NCBI GenBank assembly: GCA_903826715.1
Contig: CAIKFN010000125.1
Coordinates: 1-35,060, forward strand
Source of the DNA: an uncultured Actinomycetes bacterium
GTDB lineage: Bacteria > Actinomycetota > Acidimicrobiia > Acidimicrobiales > RAAP-2
Direction: 5' to 3'
DNA: 35,060 nt
Under the pieces are notes generated by a model. The model made no database searches and was not told the DNA's origin. It worked only from the letters and a program-made list of their open reading frames with translations. Shown piece by piece: positions 31,378 to 35,060 of the stretch (positions are counted from its first letter, which is position 1; every line of letters starts with the position of its first letter). The position numbers and the translations under genes were made by a program.

Positions 31378-31441
31378 CTTTTCTCCTAACTTTTCTTAAG
31401 TACTACACACAGTAGTTTCTCAAGATACTTGGATCTATGAA

Positions 31442-32698
31442 TTAAATCATTTCTCTGGTCGCCCATGACCACAGGGCGAAGTTGATTGGGTAAATGATGT
31501 ATCCGAACCTGGTCGCCGATGAAACACACATGAGCACGAAGAAACAGACACTCAATAGAGAAAGCATCTTCGCAAGGGTCAGTGGCCAGTGGGTCTTGAA
31601 ATACTTGGCCATAAAGTAACCGCCAATTAGTAGTGTGCCCGCCGGAAGAATGTGCTTAAAAGGATGCCACCAAGAAGCGAGAATATGACCCGGCAGCGCA
31701 CTCGCAGCCGGTGAAGTGACGTGGGACAGTCCGAGCGGAAATTCAAAAACGTTGGCAAAGAATGCGTGCGGGGCCTTAAGGGCAAAAGGAACAATTGCGA
31801 CAGTAACAATGGCGCAAACGACAATCACAAACTGTTTCCACTTACCCTTGAATGCTTCACCTCTAAGTGCAAGTAGTGATCCGAGTGCCATTGGCCACGC
31901 CGTGAGTTTCATTGCTGATGCGATTCCAATGCTGACGGCAGAGACGTAGATCTGTTTTCGCTGTAGAGCAACCAGACTTAGGAGCATTAGCGCAAGTATT
32001 GGCATGTCGTCTCCACCCGTTGCCAGAAATAATGCACCAGTTGGTAGAGCAAAGAGTACTTGTGCAAGTCGAATTTTCTTTTCTTTCTTTGTTCTGAAGA
32101 GCCTTAATGCAAGCAATCCAATTGCAATGGTGAGCACAGACATAACAATTCGAGCATCAGTGAGACCGAAGCCTCGGTGAGTAATTGCGTCAGGTAAGCC
32201 AAAAACGCTCATCAGTGGGAAGTAAGGAAAGAAGGATTCATATGTCGGAAGCCCCTTAATGCTGTTAAGAACTTTGCCATTCTTCACGTCAGTTGTGTAG
32301 GGGTCAGTGCCCTTAACAACATTGTTCGCCGAACGCTCAATGACTGATACTTCTGGCTGTGCGTAGCCATGTCCGCCATTATTTTGACGCCAATGAGTCT
32401 CAAGACCGAGCGGAACGACAACAACGCCGAGTACTAAAAGAATTAGAACAATTTTTCTGAGCGAAAATGAACTTGCCATCTGAGTTCTACCACCCACAAA
32501 CAGAAACAAGGAGGCGGCGAAGTAGCTGGCAAACGATATGTAGCCCCAGTGACACTGAGCCGGTTCATTGGAGGTGAGTCCAATGAGCAGCGCAAATGCT
32601 CCAGCGCCAAAGTAGAGGAAGCCATCAGATACAACGGGACTAAGAGATACCCACCAAGAAGTGACGGGACGAATAACCCGCTCAGTGGAAAGTTGCAT
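31442..32698 (-). CDS. GT-C-type membrane glycosyltransferase-like protein
   Basis: A 418-residue protein with about 10 membrane helices. After the second or third helix comes a long outside loop with ERSANNVVKGTDPYT and FFPYFPLM; then GGDDMPILALMLLSLVAL, and AMKLTAWPMALG in a later helix. This order is typical of polyprenol-phosphate-sugar-dependent mannosyltransferases (GT87/DUF2029-like) of Actinobacteria, which build cell-wall glycolipids. I do not see a clear GT-C Asp motif at the first loop, so the assignment is by overall pattern. TAGGAT lies exactly 6 nt before the ATG: probably leaderless. Confidence 0.65.
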   Translation of the reverse strand: MQLSTERVIRPVTSWWVSLSPVVSDGFLYFGAGAFALLIGLTSNEPAQCHWGYISFASYFAASLFLFVGGRTQMASSFSLRKIVLILLVLGVVVVPLGLETHWRQNNGGHGYAQPEVSVIERSANNVVKGTDPYTTDVKNGKVLNSIKGLPTYESFFPYFPLMSVFGLPDAITHRGFGLTDARIVMSVLTIAIGLLALRLFRTKKEKKIRLAQVLFALPTGALFLATGGDDMPILALMLLSLVALQRKQIYVSAVSIGIASAMKLTAWPMALGSLLALRGEAFKGKWKQFVIVVCAIVTVAIVPFALKAPHAFFANVFEFPLGLSHVTSPAASALPGHILASWWHPFKHILPAGTLLIGGYFMAKYFKTHWPLTLAKMLSLLSVCFFVLMCVSSATRFGYIIYPINFALWSWATREMI

Positions 32699-32739
32699 AC
32701 ATAAATCCTAGTTTGCGTAAGGCAAAAACTGATGAATAA

Positions 32740-33510
32740 CTACTGTGCTCGCCTACTCGGCTGGTATGTAACTGGTGGATACTGATCTTCAAAGAAGTTG
32801 CGAATAAGTTTTGAAGACAACTTGGTCTTCTCTTTTAAGACTGCGTGAGAGGTTCCAGGAACAATTGCGAGCTGCGCCCCGGGGACTGCTTCGTACATTG
32901 ATGTGGTGTGGTTCAGTTCCATGAGGTCGTCATCTCCCGCCATAACAAGCATTGGAACTGAAATCTTCGCGAGTTCTTGAACGCTAAATGCGGGTTCAGT
33001 GTCAAACATGTGAAGCGTCTTAGTGATCACTTCACGAGCGTGTTCTTTGCCACTCGGTGAAAGCTCGCCGTACTTAGTGGCCCATTCTTCAAACTGTTCA
33101 CCTTCAAGATGGAACATCGGCATTGGACGAAGACCGTTGTAGTGATAGTTAGCTCCGACAAGAACTACGCGCTTAAGTAAATCTGGGCGACGCATGGCAA
33201 CAATGAGTGCAACGTTCCCTCCATCTGAGTGTCCAACAAGATAGTGCTTGCCCCCAAGATGCTCTAAAAATGCAATTGTTTCATCAGCCATTTCTTCATA
33301 GTGAAACGGAGCGTCGGTATCTGCGGTGCGCCCGTGTCCCCTGCGGTCAAAGGCAGCTACACGATACTTTTTGTCAAAATGAGGTGCGAGATTCTTAAGC
33401 AAGCTACCGCTGCTACTCATGCCGCCATGAAGCAGAACTAGAGATGGCTTTTTCTTACCTCTACTTATGTAAGTCCAAGTCGAATGCCGATTAAGCGAGA
33501 TGTATGTCAC
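32740..33510 (-). CDS. Alpha/beta-hydrolase
   Basis: A 256-residue soluble enzyme with LLHGGMSSS (oxyanion hole), VGHSDGGN (nucleophile Ser), VMAGDDDLM (acid) and GTSHAVL (His), a full triad. FDRRGHGRT is the usual strand-4 motif. Esterase, lactonase or C-C hydrolase are possible. Start is a GTG at 33510, with TACGAT exactly 6 nt upstream on the minus strand and no ribosome site, so it is probably leaderless. It shares a 37-nt gap with the divergent acuI-like gene. Confidence 0.85.
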   Translation of the reverse strand: MTYISLNRHSTWTYISRGKKKPSLVLLHGGMSSSGSLLKNLAPHFDKKYRVAAFDRRGHGRTADTDAPFHYEEMADETIAFLEHLGGKHYLVGHSDGGNVALIVAMRRPDLLKRVVLVGANYHYNGLRPMPMFHLEGEQFEEWATKYGELSPSGKEHAREVITKTLHMFDTEPAFSVQELAKISVPMLVMAGDDDLMELNHTTSMYEAVPGAQLAIVPGTSHAVLKEKTKLSSKLIRNFFEDQYPPVTYQPSRRAQ

Positions 33511-33547
33511 GACCTAATCGTATTACTAAGTCAGATACAATTTTCTT
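33511..33547. promoter_or_regulatory. Divergent leaderless promoters in a 37-nt gap
   Basis: Minus strand TACGAT (33522-33517) is 6 nt from the GTG of the hydrolase; plus strand TACAAT (33536-33541) is 6 nt from the ATG at 33548. The two -10 boxes are 13 nt apart, so each promoter's -35 region reaches into or past the other promoter, and simultaneous initiation seems impossible. Confidence 0.6.
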
Positions 33548-34522
33548 ATGCGAGCCTTTTTAATTTCAGAAAATGAGTCAGACTTCGATGCCAAGGTGAC
33601 GGACACCAGTACAGAGCCTGTAGATCAGAGTGACCTCAAGATCAAAGTTGAGTACTCCTCAATCAACTTCAAAGACACGATGGTCGCAGCACCTAAGAGC
33701 CGTGTTCGTCGTGCACCGAGACTCATTGGTGGCGTCGACGCCGCTGGTGAAGTTGTTGAATCTTCTGACCCGAATTTCCCAGTTGGCTCCAAGGTCGAAG
33801 TTCACGGTGATGGCATTGGAGTTTCTCGCGATGGTGGGTTCGCAGAGTTCATTTACGCTCCTTCTCGTCTCGTAACAATCTTGCCAAGCAACATCTCAAC
33901 GAAGGACTCACAAGTTCTAGGAACTGCTGGGCTAACTGCTGCGCAGTCAATCCTCGCCCTCGAGAACCACGGACTAAAGCTTGGCGGAGAAGTACTCGTC
34001 ACGGGAGCAACTGGTGGAGTTGGATCAGTTGCAGTTACTCTGCTCGCAAAACGAGGATACAAGCCAGTTGCATCAACTGGCTCACCACAGGAATCGCAGT
34101 GGCTCCTTGACCAGGGAGCCGTACGCATCATTGGGCGTGACGAAGTGACCGACAAGATTGATCGCGTGCTTGGCTCAGAACAATGGGACGGCGCAATTGA
34201 CTGCGTTGGTGGTGCAACACTCGCAAACATTCTTCGCAGCCTTAAATACGGAGCGGCTGTTGCTGCTAGTGGACTCCTCGGAGGCATGGACATTCCTGCA
34301 ACTGTTTATCCGTTCATCACACGAAATGTTGCCTTGATTGGAATCGACTCAGTGGAAGCAACGCCGCAGACACGTGCTGCAGCATGGAAGCTCATTTCAG
34401 AAGCCAACCTTGATGTTTCTGATCTAATTGACCGTGTGGCGACACTTGAAGAGTTGCCTGAGGCACTCGGGGCAGTTGCTAAGGGTGCGACTCGTGGTCG
34501 CGTTCTTGTAGTTCCTAGCTAA
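33548..34522 (+). CDS. acuI: AcuI/YhdH-type acrylyl-CoA reductase (NADPH)
   Basis: A 324-residue medium-chain reductase without zinc sites. YSSINFKDTM, GGVDAAGEV, GTAGLTAAQS and VLVTGATGGVGSVAV are diagnostic of the YhdH/AcuI group, which reduces acryloyl-CoA to propionyl-CoA. This detoxifies acryloyl-CoA and serves 3-hydroxypropionate or DMSP breakdown. Here it might also feed propionyl-CoA metabolism linked to the catabolic island, but there is no physical link. TACAAT 6 nt before the ATG marks a leaderless transcript. Its last 4 nt overlap the end of convergent hemL. Confidence 0.85.
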   Translation: MRAFLISENESDFDAKVTDTSTEPVDQSDLKIKVEYSSINFKDTMVAAPKSRVRRAPRLIGGVDAAGEVVESSDPNFPVGSKVEVHGDGIGVSRDGGFAEFIYAPSRLVTILPSNISTKDSQVLGTAGLTAAQSILALENHGLKLGGEVLVTGATGGVGSVAVTLLAKRGYKPVASTGSPQESQWLLDQGAVRIIGRDEVTDKIDRVLGSEQWDGAIDCVGGATLANILRSLKYGAAVAASGLLGGMDIPATVYPFITRNVALIGIDSVEATPQTRAAAWKLISEANLDVSDLIDRVATLEELPEALGAVAKGATRGRVLVVPS

Positions 34523-35060
34523 GAGTTAGCAACAGCGCTTGCGGCTTCGCGAGCAATCTCACATGTGCGGCCGAGGTCTTCGCTGCTGTGCGCAAGGGAA
34601 ACAAACATAATCTCGTAGGCGCCTGGTGCCATGGCAACCCCACGGGTAAGCATCTCGTGAAAGAACTTTCCATAAAGTCCGTTGCCACAGATGACGTTTG
34701 CTTGCGCAATATTCTTTGGTGCATCAAAGGCAGTCTTTGAAACATAGAGACCCATCAGTGGTCCCTGCACTGGAGTCTGTGCGAACAGTCCTCCTGCAGT
34801 AATTGCAGCGTTCAGATCTGCAGCAAATGCAGCAACAGTTTTTGACAACGCTGCAATGTCACTGGCGGAAACAAGGTCGAGCACCGTGGCTCCAGCGCTC
34901 ATTGCGAGTGGATTGCCACTGAGCGTTCCTGCTTGGTAGACCGGTCCATTAGGCGCAAGCACACTAAGGATTTCCTTAGATGCACCGAACGCTCCAACTG
35001 GAAGTCCTCCACCAATAATCTTTCCGAAGCACCAGATGTCTGGCTTTACTCCGAAGAACT
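34519..35060 (-). CDS. hemL: Glutamate-1-semialdehyde 2,1-aminomutase (C-terminal part, cut by window edge)
   Basis: The last 179 residues of a PLP enzyme of the C5 heme pathway, which converts glutamate-1-semialdehyde to 5-aminolevulinate. The frame is open to the right edge and contains KPDIWCFGKIIGGGLPVGAFG, with the PLP-binding Lys in GKIIGGG, then YQAGTLSGNPLAM and a late LTRGVAMAPGAYE. These are standard HemL motifs. The N-terminal part lies beyond 35060. The stop codons of hemL and acuI overlap tail to tail. Confidence 0.92.
   Translation of the reverse strand, partial: FFGVKPDIWCFGKIIGGGLPVGAFGASKEILSVLAPNGPVYQAGTLSGNPLAMSAGATVLDLVSASDIAALSKTVAAFAADLNAAITAGGLFAQTPVQGPLMGLYVSKTAFDAPKNIAQANVICGNGLYGKFFHEMLTRGVAMAPGAYEIMFVSLAHSSEDLGRTCEIAREAASAVANS

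Overview
The window looks like a chromosomal piece of a low-GC (mid-40s % by eye) planktonic-type actinobacterium. Pointers to Actinobacteria are a TY-Chap-like protein, an OGG-fold glycosylase-like protein, a DUF1963/YwqG-like protein, an EgtC/YafJ-like amidotransferase, an AcuI-type reductase next to hemL, and many genes that seem to be read from leaderless transcripts (a TANNNT box exactly 6 nt before the start codon). A freshwater or marine lineage such as Nanopelagicales/acI or a relative is my guess from composition only. I see no tRNA, rRNA, CRISPR array, integrase or IS element.

Region 1 (1-10.0 kb) holds small, mostly unrecognised genes: a cut-off ribbon-helix-helix protein with an operator palindrome inside its promoter; a TY-Chap-like / secreted Ig-like / small-protein operon; small zinc ribbons; a four-gene operon ending in a DUF1963 protein and a zinc-finger plus OGG-fold protein; an AAA+ ATPase; and a divergent five-gene operon (beta-rich protein, TPR-like protein, membrane protein, two tandem paralogues). 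Four promoters in this region share the element TGTCACA-nn-CC placed 5 nt upstream of the -10 box, which suggests one regulon.

Region 2 (10.0-11.4 kb) has a secreted HNH-type nuclease and a class II glutamine amidotransferase.

Region 3 (11.5-29.1 kb) is a catabolic island on the minus strand in two modules. Module A runs permease, cysteine hydrolase, SDR, glutamine-synthetase-like ligase, FluG-type amidohydrolase, SDR, FCD GntR regulator, methylaspartate ammonia-lyase, class III CoA-transferase, with an alpha/beta hydrolase upstream. Module B runs CoA-transferase, PuuE-type deacetylase-fold hydrolase, zinc-type dehydrogenase, CitE-like lyase, amidase, followed by a secreted HExxH protein. 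Module B and the secreted HExxH gene sit between two ~95% identical direct repeats of about 165 bp. Together the enzymes suggest import of an amine, amide or cyclic imide, release of its nitrogen, and processing of a C4/C5 dicarboxylate through CoA esters to a CitE-type cleavage. The substrate cannot be read from the sequence.

Region 4 (29.2-35.06 kb) has a polytopic membrane protein whose promoter lies in repeat copy 2, a strong terminator, a decayed zinc-ribbon pseudogene, a second secreted HNH-type nuclease (paralogue of the one at 10 kb), a small membrane protein, the intact zinc-ribbon gene, a GT-C-like membrane glycosyltransferase, an alpha/beta hydrolase, an AcuI-type acrylyl-CoA reductase, and the 3' part of hemL running off the right edge.
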